Shown in pieces: positions 1 through 12,135 of a stretch of DNA of 64,000 nucleotides. The stretch is from Strongyloides papillosus (taxonomy: Eukaryota; Nematoda; Chromadorea; Rhabditida; Strongyloididae): assembly GCA_005656395.1 (NCBI GenBank), contig SRSI01000055.1:372001-436000 (forward strand), given 5' to 3'. A program made the position numbers and the translations under genes. The notes under the pieces are model-generated. The model was not told the origin of the DNA. It saw only the letters and a program-made list of their open reading frames with translations, and did no database searches. Positions within the stretch are counted from its first letter, which is position 1. Each line of letters opens with the position of its first letter.

Positions 1-1032
1 TCTGAGTTAGCTGTTAGTAATAGTTGTATGGTCTTTAGAATAACATTCTGGATGTCAGGAATTATATTTAAAGTTATTCCATGTTTAATATTAACACTTC
101 TTGTATGGCTTCTTACAAGAATTCTTAATGAAGTACAAAATAATAGATTAAAATTATTTAAAGGAAGCTCAAAATACTCACCACCGTCGTCTGAATCATT
201 AACTAAACATGATATTAATTTATTATCCACAAATGGTCCACCGAAATTATCAACATGTTCACAGAATGAGTATCCGTTATTGGAGCGTGAAAAATCCTCG
301 ACATCAAGTCCAATGCCAAAAATATCCAATTGTAAGAAGATGAGTAAGGTTGGTAAGAATGCAAAAACTGACAGAACAACTAGAATGCTTCTTACCATTG
401 TATGTGTTTTCCTAATAACGGAAATACCACAAGGTGTTATGGCAGTCCTTACAGGCATATTTTCTGATGAATTTCGTATTCATATATACAACAGCTTTGG
501 AGATTTCTTAGATCTTATGGCCTTATGTAATGCATGTACTACTTTTATTATTTATTGTACTATGAGTAGCCAATTCCGTACTGTAAGTTTAAATATTAAA
601 AGACTAAGTTACAAAACGTTTTTATAGGAATTCCAAAAAGTGTTTATGCCCGAGAAACTTAATAATGCTTGTAAACTACCTTGGACGAAAAGAAAGCGTA
701 GTCAATCAGTACCATTCAACGATAACCGTTACAAAAATATGTTAAAAAATCGAACAAAATCAATTGACAGATGTGAAATTAATGAATCACTAGCAAATAC
801 AAATTTATTACCACCATCAATAGTAATTGAGAACGACGAACAGGCATCAACATCAAACGATTTTACCTTAAAAAGTTTAACATCGCGTCAGTATCATTGT
901 GAGGGATCAACAGCGAGGTACTCCCTCAATAGTCCCTCAAATAATGATGAAGATGGTAATTCTAGGTGTTCGCAAAGTTTACTTCTAGAAAATGGAGATA
1001 ATAATCATGGAATAAAAAATGACAAGAAATAA
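1..1032 (+). CDS. Neuropeptide GPCR, DMSR/FMRFamide-receptor-like (3' part)
   Basis: C-terminal part of a class A receptor that enters the window from the left. Exons are 1-582 and 628-1032, joined in phase 0 across a 45-bp intron (donor gtaagt, acceptor ttttatag) that carries an in-frame stop, so reading straight through would wrongly end the protein at 627. Visible in order: TM5 (about residues 12-40 of the visible part), a long Ser/Pro-rich third loop, TM6 beginning TDRTTRMLLTIVCVFLITE, and TM7 ending NACTTFIIY instead of NPxxY. The join gives QFRTEFQKVF, a typical helix 8, followed by a long polar tail. The TM6/TM7 pattern is that of nematode DMSR and FMRFamide-type receptors, which are plasma-membrane neuropeptide receptors coupled to G proteins. 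Ligand unknown. The 5' half lies outside the window. Confidence 0.85.
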
Positions 1033-2693
1033 TATAATTTTATATTATTTTGGTTTTCTGAATGAACGGGTTATATTTTCTAAGGTAAATGAAGTTTGCT
1101 TAGATAATATCATAATAATGGTCTTATGTGTTTGTGGAAATAGACAAATATATGTTAATTATTTTATATTTCTCATATTTAATATCTCTTAATTTTTCTT
1201 AATAAACTTTTTTCCCTGTAATTTTATAGAATACATTTTAAATTAATATACCATGAAATGCTAATTTTGTAATTTCAGCTACAATAATCCATAAAATTAG
1301 ACGAAAAATTTTGTTATGAATCGTTAAGAAATACATAATTTGCCTTCACTTTCCAGCATCTATTTATAAAAATATATTTTTGATGGATAAATATTTACAA
1401 TTAAGTTAACAAGCTACAAATACAAATTTTTTTCTCTTTTCCATATAAACATAAATGAGTTATTATACAGAAAACTTTCTTCTCTTCATTAATTAGGTTC
1501 CAAATATTAAAATACATTTTGACGTCACCAAAATTTATTTTTATATATAAAAAATATATAAATAGATATTGTTTTGCCTATTTCATGATATTTATAGATG
1601 GTAATGTATATAAAATATAGTTTTCTGAATGATAAATTAGTGGTATTTATAAATAACAAATAAACTATTCTTTTTAAAACGCTTTTAGTAATTATAATAC
1701 TTAAATTTCTTTGATTAAATTTAAGCTATTTGCATATATTTTAGAAAAATTATTATTTTCTTTTTTTCTCCTTAATCTTTGATTAACGAAACTTCCATAA
1801 GTTAAATAATATTGTTAGGATTTCCTTAATAAGGTGGAAAATATTTTTAGTACAAGTTTTCTTATCTACCTAAAAAACAACATTGAAATTTAAAAGTTTA
1901 ATCATATATTATCTTTATTAAAGTGCAAATTTACTTCTTATTTATCAATGAAAATACTTCCGCATCGCCAAAAAAAGTTTTCCGCATCATTCATTTGTGT
2001 TGTTGATTTGAAGTCTAATGGTTAGTTGCTCAAAAACCAGTGGAAATTTTAAACTGAACATTTATGTTTAAAATTAAATGCTCTATTATCAAAACATTGT
2101 TATTGAAGTTATAAGATTTGTTAACTTCGTCTGGAAACAAAATAAAGGTCTTCATAATCCAAAAATGACTTATTGTTACGTTGAGTCAAAAAAAAAACAA
2201 TATTCCATGTACGTGTAGCACTGGTTGTTTGTGAGTTCATAGAATATCCATGTTCTTATCTTCTTTATGTTATTAATGACTTAGAGATTGTTGAAAATAG
2301 TACTAATACTAACATTCAAGTACTTGGAATACTCTTGAACTATGAGGGGTGAGTTATTTTTAATTAAAGTTCTTATATTACCTCTTTTTAATCACAGTTG
2401 GGTAGTAAAATTCATTTTTTTTCATACTTTACAGCTAATCATCTAAAAATACGTAGTAAAGTGTTTTTGTTAAATGAACTTGAGCTAAATGAAACATCAA
2501 ACATTAAGAAATTGAATAAATGTAGTCTATTCAAGTATGAACTCAAGATAATGACTCAAAAATAGTTTTTAGATGAAGTTTCAACTGAGAATAATAACAA
2601 GAATTGTTTTATAAAAATAGTTCCTATATTTTTTTTATAAATAAATTAAAACATGTAAATGAGATAAAATAAATTAAAAGTTTCCTATAAAAG
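1033..2693. other. Intergenic, no gene seen
   Basis: AT-rich sequence between two convergent genes. It holds the 3' untranslated region of the receptor (an AATAAA lies at 1200-1206) and no reading frame with splice or coding character on either strand. Confidence 0.6.
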
Positions 2694-4268
2694 TTAAATC
2701 ATATCACATATCTTTCTATGATTATCTTCGGTTTCCTTCAACTTCTGGTACCTAATTAATGTGCTCCTCTTATAAAAGTTTTCATTAATACCAGTAAATG
2801 GAAGAAGAAACTTTTTATTATACATATGTTCCAACCAACACATTGAAGCACCGGCATCAAAGGAGGAACGGAATTTGTTGCCAAAAAAGTGTGGCCAACT
2901 TCTCATGTTTGAGAGAGACTCAATACCAAGTATACAGATTCCATTTCTTATGAATCCTGATAGGCATTCTTTACGTTTAGTTCTAAAGATTGTTTTTCTC
3001 GTCATATAATATCTACTGAAAATTGTTTTCTTATTACAAAGGTAATGTTGCCATCCTGGTACTCTTAGATAAGGATTTGTAAAAATTGTTGGCCACAACA
3101 CTTCATCTGAATATTCATTTTTTGTATTTAAATTTTCCAAAAGTTTTACAATATTTATTTTCTTTAACATGTAATCAACTGTTGCCTTTGGAATTGATGC
3201 TTGCATAAGTCCCTTTTGAATTTTAATTTGCATATTCCCCAGCGTTTTATCATAATATCTTTTATCACCTAAAATCTCTTTTATATAAAGTTTTAAAAAA
3301 TGCCTAAACAAACTTTTTTTAAACATCTTTAATGAATTAAGATTATATGATACTTTGCGGTTTACTTTAATTGGTTGTCTTGCAATTGGATCACCAATAT
3401 TCATGTCAATAGTACCATTGTAAATTTGTAGTATTTTCACAAGTTCCAAGTTTGTTTTTAATGGAGTATCATCATTCTAAAAAACGAAAAATAGATAAAT
3501 TATGGTATGTAATTTGAAACATACTTGAAGTAGGAATAAATATTTATAATTTTTATTTCTTAACAACTTCATACACTCATAATTATAGAAATTTCCATTA
3601 ACTCCACTATGATCTAGTTCTTTTTCCTCTTTAACAATATAAATATTGGGAAAACACTTTGCTAATGAGTGTAATTTTTCTTTGAAAACAGGGTTAGCTT
3701 TTTTATCAATTGCATAGCAGTAATGATTTTGTGGAGCATACATTACTAGGAACTGTTGTTCAAGTTTCATGTAATCCTAGAAGATAACTTAAAAAAGTGG
3801 TTTAAATTTATGTTTTCTTACTTGATAGACATTAATCGCATATGCCAATGGAAATTTGGCTTCCTCCTCTGTTACCGGTTCTTTAGGGTAGTATCCTCTT
3901 CGTTTAATGTGCTCACAGGAAGTAGAGAATTCGTACAAGGTTTCATTCATACTTTTCCTATTTTTCCTCTCTTTAGCTATATATCGGAAATCACCAATTA
4001 ACAATTTGTTGCAATTTAATTCTCGGAACTTTGGTGGTTTCCAAAATACAGGTATATCTTTTTTTAGAACTTCACTGTAAATCGACCTATATGTAATTGA
4101 CTTCGTTCCCGCAAAAATATAATCTTAAAATATTTCATTAAGATAAAAATAACTTTTATTTTAATTATCATTACTTTTCACAAATAATCCATCTTCCTTA
4201 CAATACACAATAATGGGAAGTAGTATTAAAATAGTATTTATTATCAAATATGAAAATATATAATTCAT
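2694..4268 (-). CDS. Core-2/I-branching beta-1,6-N-acetylglucosaminyltransferase family (GT14)
   Basis: Four exons on the minus strand: 4268-4175, 4123-3822, 3776-3525 and 3476-2694, with introns of 45-51 bp. All joins keep frame and give 476 residues. The first exon (MNYIFSYLIINTILILLPII) is a hydrophobic signal anchor, as expected of a Golgi type II enzyme or secreted form. Family marks follow: ELNCNKLLIGD, AYAINVYQDYMKLEQQFLVM, MYAPQNHYCYAIDKK, ELDHSGVNGN and the exon-3/exon-4 join YLFLLQNDDTPLKTN, then GWQHYLCNKK and CWLEHMYNKKF near the end. GT14 enzymes add GlcNAc branches to O-glycans or I-antigen chains in the Golgi; nematodes have many copies (gly-1, gly-15 to gly-19 group). Acceptor specificity cannot be read. 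The exon joins are inferred from phase and family continuity. Confidence 0.85.
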
Positions 4269-5560
4269 CTAACAAAGTTTAGTGAACAAATACCATATAG
4301 TACATTTTAAATACCTTTTTATGATATTAATTATAAAGCAACTCCTTTAATTTTAATGACTTAAAGAAGATAATAATATATATATTGCATGTTGTCATCA
4401 ATTATCCCATTGTTAGGATGACGCCTTATATTGGTATTTCAAGGAAGTATATTCAAAAGACTTTACTTCAAAGTAATTCGCTTCTAGTCAAATCTTGTTT
4501 TTCAGCATAATGTTCATTTCTTGTTTCATGTTATACATTTAACAGATTTTTATACTTTGAATGAAATTTAATTTTTTAACTATTTTTTCTTGCTAGCAAT
4601 ATGTAATTGAGCTGTTAAATAATTATAAAAACAAGAAATTAACTTCTTTTTCATGAGATAAAACATTACGTACTAGTTAATTAATTTAAATAATTTAAAC
4701 ATTAATATAGCAATTCATTTATTCTTTAAACAAAAAAGTGAAAACATTTGATAATTTATCAATTTCAGCGATATCTCTTATGTTTATCAAAAACTATTGT
4801 TATGAAATCAACAGTTCACTGTATCTTGAAGCTGTAAACAAATTTATATTTCATGCTTAATAATATTTCAAAGATAAATTATAATCTAAAAGTTGTTTAT
4901 TATAAAAAAATTCCAATATTTTTGATAAAACAGTAATGCAGATGGTGAAAAAATGTTGCCTACGAATTGCCTTCATTCTAACCGTTCTATTAAGTGACAG
5001 TCAAATGATTACATAACAAGCCATCCTTCAAGTATACTCCGGGACTATTTAACAATTTTTTTTTCATTCTCCTTATCATTGCCACTCATTAAACCAATTA
5101 ATTTTATTTTAAATATATTTTCAACTAAATTTTGTCTCTAATTATATTTTTTTTACATTTCAAACATAAAAATTATTTTAAGTTACTCTTAATTACTTCG
5201 AAATGGAATGGTTTTTAAAATAATCTAAATATTTCATGATATTTGGGGATATTTTAAGATAAAAAATAAATAAATTTAGGACGGATTTTTTTCATCACTT
5301 ATATTTATAATTTGATTAATATGCGTTTTAAATTTGGAAAATTACTATTTATAAGGAAAGTTATAGAAGGATTAAAGAAAAGAAGACTTCAATTTTCGAA
5401 ATTTTGTGTTATAACCGTTTTTAGATTCTTCCAATTACTATGAAAAATCTATTGTCGGGGATTGTTTAATTTACCTATGAAACAATTAAGAAAATTTTAT
5501 GGATGACAACAAATATATTTGATTATGCAAAGTTTTAAATTATAAAATTAAAAAATATGT
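4269..5560. other. Intergenic, no gene seen
   Basis: Promoter side of the glycosyltransferase and 3' side of the nuclear receptor. Very AT-rich, with no supported exon or structured element. Confidence 0.6.
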
Positions 5561-6934
5561 TTAACTATCAATAAAAAGTTTGTTTTGTCTTCTTTTCCTG
5601 TTATCATGAATTTTGGTATGAACCATATCAACTAATAATTCTAACTCTTTAAATTTTTCACCAATTAAATTAACAGTTTCAATGAACATAACTATTTCCA
5701 TGTACCGTTTCACTCCCTCCATCGTTCCCAGCTTATTTTGAAGGAATTTAAGCAAGACATTTGAGTAAAATGTTTTTACGTTCTCTAAGATACTTTTAGT
5801 CTCTTCTGAAATGTACTTCAGGTTACATGAAGATATAATTAACATTTTAAGTAAACAATACTCCTCATTAGTTAGTTTAACTCTATAAAATGTATCAACC
5901 GACTTCTTAAATACCTCATTTTCTATCGGAAAAACTTTTTTATGTATTTTTAGTGGTTCAAATCCATCTGGAAAGTATATGCTTTCTTTGTTTCTCATAC
6001 AAGAATAATACACAACCCCGGCTATGAATATTGAAGCACCAATATTTTTAATTAGGTTTATTTTATCTTCATGTGGGATTTGTGGAAAAAAGTTTAATGT
6101 TTTTAGGTAATCTACGACTAAATATTGATCTAAGCGAAACCATGGTTTGTGATTTGGTTTAAATCTGTGTTTGCGTTGCATGTGATCTTCTTTTGTTAAC
6201 TCAAACATATGTTTCTCCATTGGTTCTCTCATAGGCTTTGGCCAATCAGTTGGAATGTTATACTTCTCAGCATCACTGAGTTTACTGCTGAGCATGAGGT
6301 AGTTTTTAAGGTCATAATCAAATAACTCAAAACCGTTGAATACACTTTCACGTAGTAGTTTGAATTTATATTCAATGTATGTGAGGTTGCTGATGGTGTT
6401 TGAAACAATGCTTTGAAATTCTAAGATTTTAGGGTTATCAATACTTTGATATGAACAATTTAGGCAGTCATTTTTTTGGATCTGATTATTATCATCATTA
6501 TGTAATTTTTTAAAATTGTCGTACTTTTGTAGAATAGAAGAAATTTGATCTTCTGTCCAGTTACTAGGAAATTGAATCCCTATGAGCAAATACATAACAA
6601 AAGATTATTAAAAAAAACTTACTTCTTGGGTCCATTCCACTATTTAGACACTTATCAAATCGACATTTCTTACACCTAGCGGTACACCCATTGACACATT
6701 TTCCATTATATTTACATTTGTAATTTTTATTAGCTAAAACGCTTCTCCTAAAGAAAGTTTTACTAAAATTAATTACATTAAATGGAAAAATAATCAAGAT
6801 ACATACCATCCGTTACATGAAATAATATCATAATGATAACATTTTGTACTCTTTCCACAGATAACACAATTCTCAGGAATCACAACATTTTTTCCATTGG
6901 TTTTTTCTATTCTTGGACATTGTGATGGGATCAT
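5561..6934 (-). CDS. Nuclear hormone receptor (divergent nematode NHR)
   Basis: Three exons: 6934-6807, 6762-6623 and 6579-5561, with 43-44-bp introns, giving about 428 residues. Exons 1 and 2 make the C4 DNA-binding domain. The first finger begins CVICGKS and ends at SCNG with its last Cys split by the intron (TG|T); KTFFRRS follows, and the second finger runs from CKYNGKCVNGC to CKKCRFDKCLNSGM. Exon 3 is a long helical ligand-binding domain, poorly conserved as usual for the expanded nematode NHR set. The protein acts in the nucleus as a ligand-regulated or orphan transcription factor. ATG 6934 lies just after a strong acceptor (ttttattacag), which could be a trans-splice site or the end of an unseen upstream exon. 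Confidence 0.88.
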
Positions 6935-9030
6935 AAAGCTGTAATAAAAAAATATTAATTGATTATATGTTTTTTAGAAAAATTACATTGAAAAAGAAGT
7001 TATGACAAAAGAAAACTTTTTTCATATGAATTAAAATTGTTTATTTTAAAAAAAAATACGATCACGTGAGTGACATTATTTTGAGTTATAATTGTTTAAT
7101 TATAAGTATGATTTTTAACATTAGTAATGTAATAGTATAATTGCAACATTATAAATTAATAATAAATATAAAATAAATGGTTTTCACTTAAATAAGTAGA
7201 TAAAGAGTTATTTACTTCCTTTTTCACACACAGTACTATATAATAAAATGAAATTGAAAAAGGAAGTTAGAAAATTTTTAACAAATGATTAGATAAAAAC
7301 TTAAAAATTTAGAAGATAATGTTGTTACTTTTAATCTTTATTAAACGGAGAAGGAACTTTTTGCCTCTTTGAGTACCATCAAATATGTCGTTTTAAAAAC
7401 TATTCACATAAAAAATTAAAATAAAAGAATTTATTGTTTAGGTTGGTCAAATAAAACTACAAAGTGCTGATTATCAAACTATGTTTACACATCTAATAGT
7501 AATTAATTTTTCACGTACTATACTAAAAAGCAGTTATTTAAATAAAACAAATAAATTGTATATGAAAAAAATTAATTAACTTGCAGAAAAGTGCACAATA
7601 CTTTTATCTTTTTTCACCAAATTTGCATTTCCTCCACCACACTGATAGATTATTAAAATGTAATAAAATATAATCTTTTTCTAACAGGTGTTTAACAATG
7701 ACTCATTAAAATATAATGTCTAGTTAAATATTGTAGAGAAATTTTAAATATAACGTTTTAAAAATAAATATATTCTTTGTAAAACAAATAAATCAATATG
7801 AAAAATTAGGTGCTTTTTTGACAAATTTACTTAAAACATTGCATAATTGATTGATAACGGAAGTGTTTTAGCCAACAATGTTCTTAAAGTTCTAGAAATG
7901 TTTATAATTTAAAATGAATGAAAGTAATTATATGTCTTTAACACCTTGTCAGTTTTATATTTATACAACTCGAGATTAATTTTCAAAACTTTTGTATTCA
8001 TTTACATATTCTGAAGAATTTGTACTTTGATCTATAAATTGCTTACTTAAGACACCTCCTGGAAAATTATATTGAAGAACAAAGAAGAAAGACAAAAGAA
8101 AATTAAACATTTTAAAGTGTAAACAATGTCAGAATTATTTTTCATCAACAAAAACAATGTTCACTGATCAATTATGGAAACTATTCAAAAATAAACATAT
8201 TTATAATTGAATGGTTAAATATTTTATTAAATCACAAGACCTATAAAAAATAAATTGAATTATGTGTTCTTATATTTTTGTTTACCAGCAGTTGTTTATA
8301 ATATTTTTAATGTATTATTTATCAAATTTTAATTTAAATGATATATTTAACTGTTAAATATTTTGTTAGCACTTATATTTCTTTGTTTTAAATGATATCA
8401 TCTAATTCATAGTGAATTATACCAATATCTTTAGCATTATTATATTATATCTTTTATCTTTTATTGATTTTATTTTGTTGACATGGTAATCCGTATTTAA
8501 ACAATGCATTTGTTTTTATATTATTATTATGCTTTTTTTTAAACAATTTTTTATATGATTTATTAATAGCACTTTACATTTTTTTATTTTTACTTTTTTG
8601 TCACAAGATTTATTAATATTATATAATCATTAATTTGATAAAATCAACAAAAGAGGCCCTTTTAAACCGAGTTTTCGAGGATGTAATGTGTTTATTTCGT
8701 ATATTTCGAAATATAATAATGAAAATGTTGAAATAACTTGGATGACCAGGCCAACCTTTTTGCGATATTTTTAATCGACTGTTTCATTTTGTAAATATAT
8801 AAGTGACTATTAAAATGTATTTTGTACTATTATATGAATTTCTTATTTTATGTTATTCAGTTGACAATAATAGTTACATTTTACCAAATATTATTGATAA
8901 TAACATGGCGTCTTCTTATGTTCCCCATTCAATAATAATCTATAATATTAAATTATAATATTTTTCAGTAAAAAGTTGTTTACTTTAATCATTTTTGTTT
9001 GTTTGTGTTTTAATCTTTCAACAAATTGCA
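6935..9030. other. Divergent intergenic region, no gene seen
   Basis: Shared upstream region of the nuclear receptor (minus) and the R3H protein (plus). Long T and A runs; no coding exon or RNA gene is recognisable. Confidence 0.6.
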
Positions 9031-10136
9031 ATGGTTTACAAGCGTAGAGATGAAAAGTTTAAATTAATCAAAGTTGAGGATGAAGATAATTATGCTGAGT
9101 AAGAAATTATACATATGATCTATTTATCATTTTTTACCATAAAATTTTATTTTATAGCTACTTATTCAGTGATAGTGAGGAGACCCAAGATATCAGTGAG
9201 GAGGATCGTGAATTTAGAAAACAACTCCTTGCTGCTGTCTTAAAGACACCAACAAATCGTCAAAAAAAAAGTTATAATAGAGCCGTTAAAAATTACATTG
9301 GTGACAATGTTGAGATAGGGACGGATGGCGTTAAAATTAATAATCAAATGGGAGCTAAAAAATGGAGACGGGTCAATAATGGTATTCTAAAATTTAGGAA
9401 CACATTCCTTATTTAATCATGCACTTTTTCAGCTAGTATGATGGTAGCATTAACAAAAGAAGATGATATCATCCTCGACGGATCTGATATTGTCCCTTCT
9501 GTTGTTACAGCATTCTCGCAACTTTTTATAGACTCTGATAAAATGAAAAGATGGATAAATTTTGATTCCAAAAGTGAAGAGGAACAAAGGGAAATCCTAG
9601 AAGCAATCCAATTACATAGATTAAATAAAACTCTTCTTGAGGAGGAAGGATTTGTTGAGATTACTAATGATGATATTGATAGTGATAACTCATCAAATGA
9701 TGATGATCAGCCCATTAAGGGCGAAGGAAATAATCCTGTTTACCAGGCTGTCAATTGTTTTAATCGTATTGATAGAAAACTTCGAAACTCCCTAGGTAAA
9801 CAAAATATTCCTTATGATTTCATTCAAGATTTTGATGAGAAAATTCGTAAAACTTTTACGCAAAATTCTAATGCCGAAATTCTAGAGCCAATGTATGCTT
9901 CAGAGTTTCGCAAGTATGCTCGTGCCATTGCACAATACAACTTCTTAGAATGTTTAAGTTAGTTTAATTATCATAACTTCATCATCGCTTCTTTAAAAAA
10001 CATTTTAGCTATCGCTGATGGAGAAAAAAGAATGATTCATATAAGTAACAAAAAATCGTTTTACATACCTCCTTATACTCCCTTAGGAAGTTATTTAATG
10101 ATGCGTACCTCTACTTTAACTAGAACTCAACGTTAA
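9031..10136 (+). CDS. R3HDM4: R3HDM4-like R3H-domain protein
   Basis: Four exons: 9031-9098, 9158-9381, 9433-9957 and 10009-10136, all joins in frame, 314 residues. The order of conserved segments matches vertebrate R3HDM4: a basic RQKKSYNRAVKN stretch, WINFDSKSEEEQREIL, then the R3H-like region from CFNRIDRKLRNSL through IPYDFIQDFDEKIRKTF, FRKYARAIAQYNFLECL and GEKRMIHISNKKSF, with a closing PPYTPLGSYL. R3H domains bind single-stranded nucleic acid, and R3HDM4 is thought to be nuclear; its molecular job is poorly known. An acidic, Asp/Ser-rich linker sits around residues 170-190. The start codon is the first ATG of a short basic N-terminus (MVYKRRDEK). Identification rests on motif order compared from memory, not on a search. 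Confidence 0.8.
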
Positions 10137-10263
10137 TTAAATCAAATATAATAATGAAGATCTGGAAGAGTTCTAGGGATTTTAAATATCACATTATTAT
10201 ATATTTAAAAAAATTCTATATTACAGAATATTTTATTTACACTGGTGAATAAAAAATAATAAT

Positions 10264-10286
10264 TGTGTTATCACTGCGATAACACA
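10264..10286. other. Perfect 9-bp inverted repeat downstream of the R3H gene
   Basis: TGTGTTATC, five-base loop, GATAACACA. It lies about 130 bp beyond the stop codon and could be an RNA hairpin in the 3' region or a paired GATA-type site. Function unknown. Confidence 0.4.
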
Positions 10287-11019
10287 TTCTTTAAATTTAT
10301 TCTTTTTTATAAGATATATCGAGATTAAGAATCTTGAATGAATTTGCGGGGATAATATCCTTGCAATGTTTATGTTTTTTATGTGTAAAGTTGATTAACG
10401 GTTTTTATGTAAACATGAAATGCGGAAGTTGAAAGAGATAACTTCTCTAAAAAAGGGATTATCACCCGTAATAATATTATTTTATTAGAAATATTAATAA
10501 TTTGTGCACTTTAATTTTTAAATTTTGTGTGTCTACAAAATTACAATATGCCACATGAATTGATGACGTGTGACTGCCGTCAACTAAATAGGAATATGTA
10601 ATAATCATTGTGAATCTTCTTTCAATCACGATCTACATATTTGTGTTGTGTTTTAGATCATGTGATTTTGCGAAAATAAAAAATTGTTGGAAAAATTTTG
10701 TTGGATATATTTTACTACAGGATCACATGGAAAAAAAATATTTGTTCATTCAAATAACTTTGTTACATATATGTTTTCTCGTTAAAAGCTTAAAGTTTGT
10801 CTTCGTTAACAGAAAAATTTTTTTATCAAAATCCATGACATTTTTTAAAGTCAGTGGTAAAAAATAAGCCAAAATTTAAATTTAGAAATTGTTTTACATG
10901 TGCATACGTTCTTAGTAAAAAAATATAAATTTTTTAATAGAACGTTACAATAATATTCAATTATAACACACGAAGAAAAGATCAAATATGTTTAAAAAAG
11001 TTATAGAACATTATGTATA
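10287..11019. other. Intergenic, no gene seen
   Basis: AT-rich DNA upstream of the dispersed repeat copy. No supported coding exon. Confidence 0.55.
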
Positions 11020-11545
11020 CTTGTTCATAGAAAAAATCAACCTTTTAACATTTTAATTTAATAAAATTTCTAATTTAAAAAAACAGCAAGTACTAAAATA
11101 ATATTTTTAATTAATAATACATTTTGTAGTTTAATATACAATTCTTTTAGTTACTTTTGTTATGAGATTTTATTAAATTTTTGACTTTTTGTTGCTAGTA
11201 GATTGTTTAGAAGAATGATTTTTGTTAAAACGTTTGCAACTTTGCACGGAACTGAATTTTAATAATGTATTTCATAATATATTAAAATTAACAAGTCAGA
11301 TTTTAAGGTGAACTTAGTATTATTAAAGAATGTCAAAATTTAATAAAAATTATATTATTTCAAAATGTCATACATATATATTTTTTTTATAAAAAAATCA
11401 AAATTTATGCAATAATTTAATATTTTGTATCGTTTAAAACACTTTTTTATGTTTAAATTTTTAAAAATTTGAATAAGTTTTGATTTTTTATACAAGTGAA
11501 ACATTTTGTCGCATTTTATGATGAATTGTCAAATTTTGTCTCATT
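11020..11545 (+). repeat. Dispersed non-coding repeat, copy 1
   Basis: About 525 bp that aligns by eye, in the same orientation, with two tandem copies at 35,000-36,065 and a partial copy at 40,745-40,895. Shared landmarks in order: a segment like GTTTAGAAGAATGAT.TTTGTTAAAA, an oligo-A tract, TAATATTTTG.. followed by a TTTAAAAC word, AATTTGAATAA, a GAAACATTTTG-like word and AATTGTCAAATTTTGTC. No reading frame; probably a non-autonomous transposon or an old duplicated unit. Confidence 0.65.
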
Positions 11546-12135
11546 TTTTTCAATGTAAGCTGTAACCTAAGTAATTATAGAATTTAAATTTAGAACAGTA
11601 TTGATTTAAATTAAAATGATTTTGATTATAATTTAAATTCTAATAATATGGTTATAGTATATATTTAACTTCAAATTAAGTTTAAGTTAATATAGATTTG
11701 ATGATAATAGTCTAGATGATAATAAAATATGGTCATTACTATCTAATTTTCTTTTCTTTATATTGTCATTTCGTTTGTTTGTTGGTAGCTCATAAATGAA
11801 TAAATGTAACCTATTTTTTTACAGAAAATATTAGTTTAATTGGGGATTAAATTTGTTATTATAAAAAAGTGCTTTTTCATCTACTCAAGGTTGATCAATA
11901 TTTAAACAATTACCTTTTTGTGGTTACCTATGGTTAATCCAATTTTTTTTCCTAATATTAAAACTATATTATTGGGCTATTTTTAATCATTTAATGTAAC
12001 ATTAATAATTATGTTTTATAGTTAAAAATTATTTATATGTACTTTTTTGTTAATCAATTTTTTACACTAATCACAAAAAGTTCAAAATTTTTACTATATA
12101 AAGGTAAAAAAAATTATTTTATCATTAACATTATA
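11546..12135. other. Upstream region of the secreted Pro/Gly-rich gene
   Basis: AT-rich, with no gene seen. The reading frame of the next gene is open upstream of its ATG, but the signal-peptide Met at 12,136 is the better start. Confidence 0.5.

Noticed and set aside
640..1032. Separate small gene after the receptor
   Set aside because: It is the last exon of the receptor: the frame joins in phase over a 45-bp intron and restores helix 8.
3756..4001. Plus-strand 81-codon frame
   Set aside because: Antisense to exons 1-3 of the glycosyltransferase, without splice or domain support.
5561..6595. Ligand-binding exon starting at its own ATG (6595)
   Set aside because: That ATG is in the intron; the acceptor at 6,580 joins the exon to the DNA-binding domain in frame.
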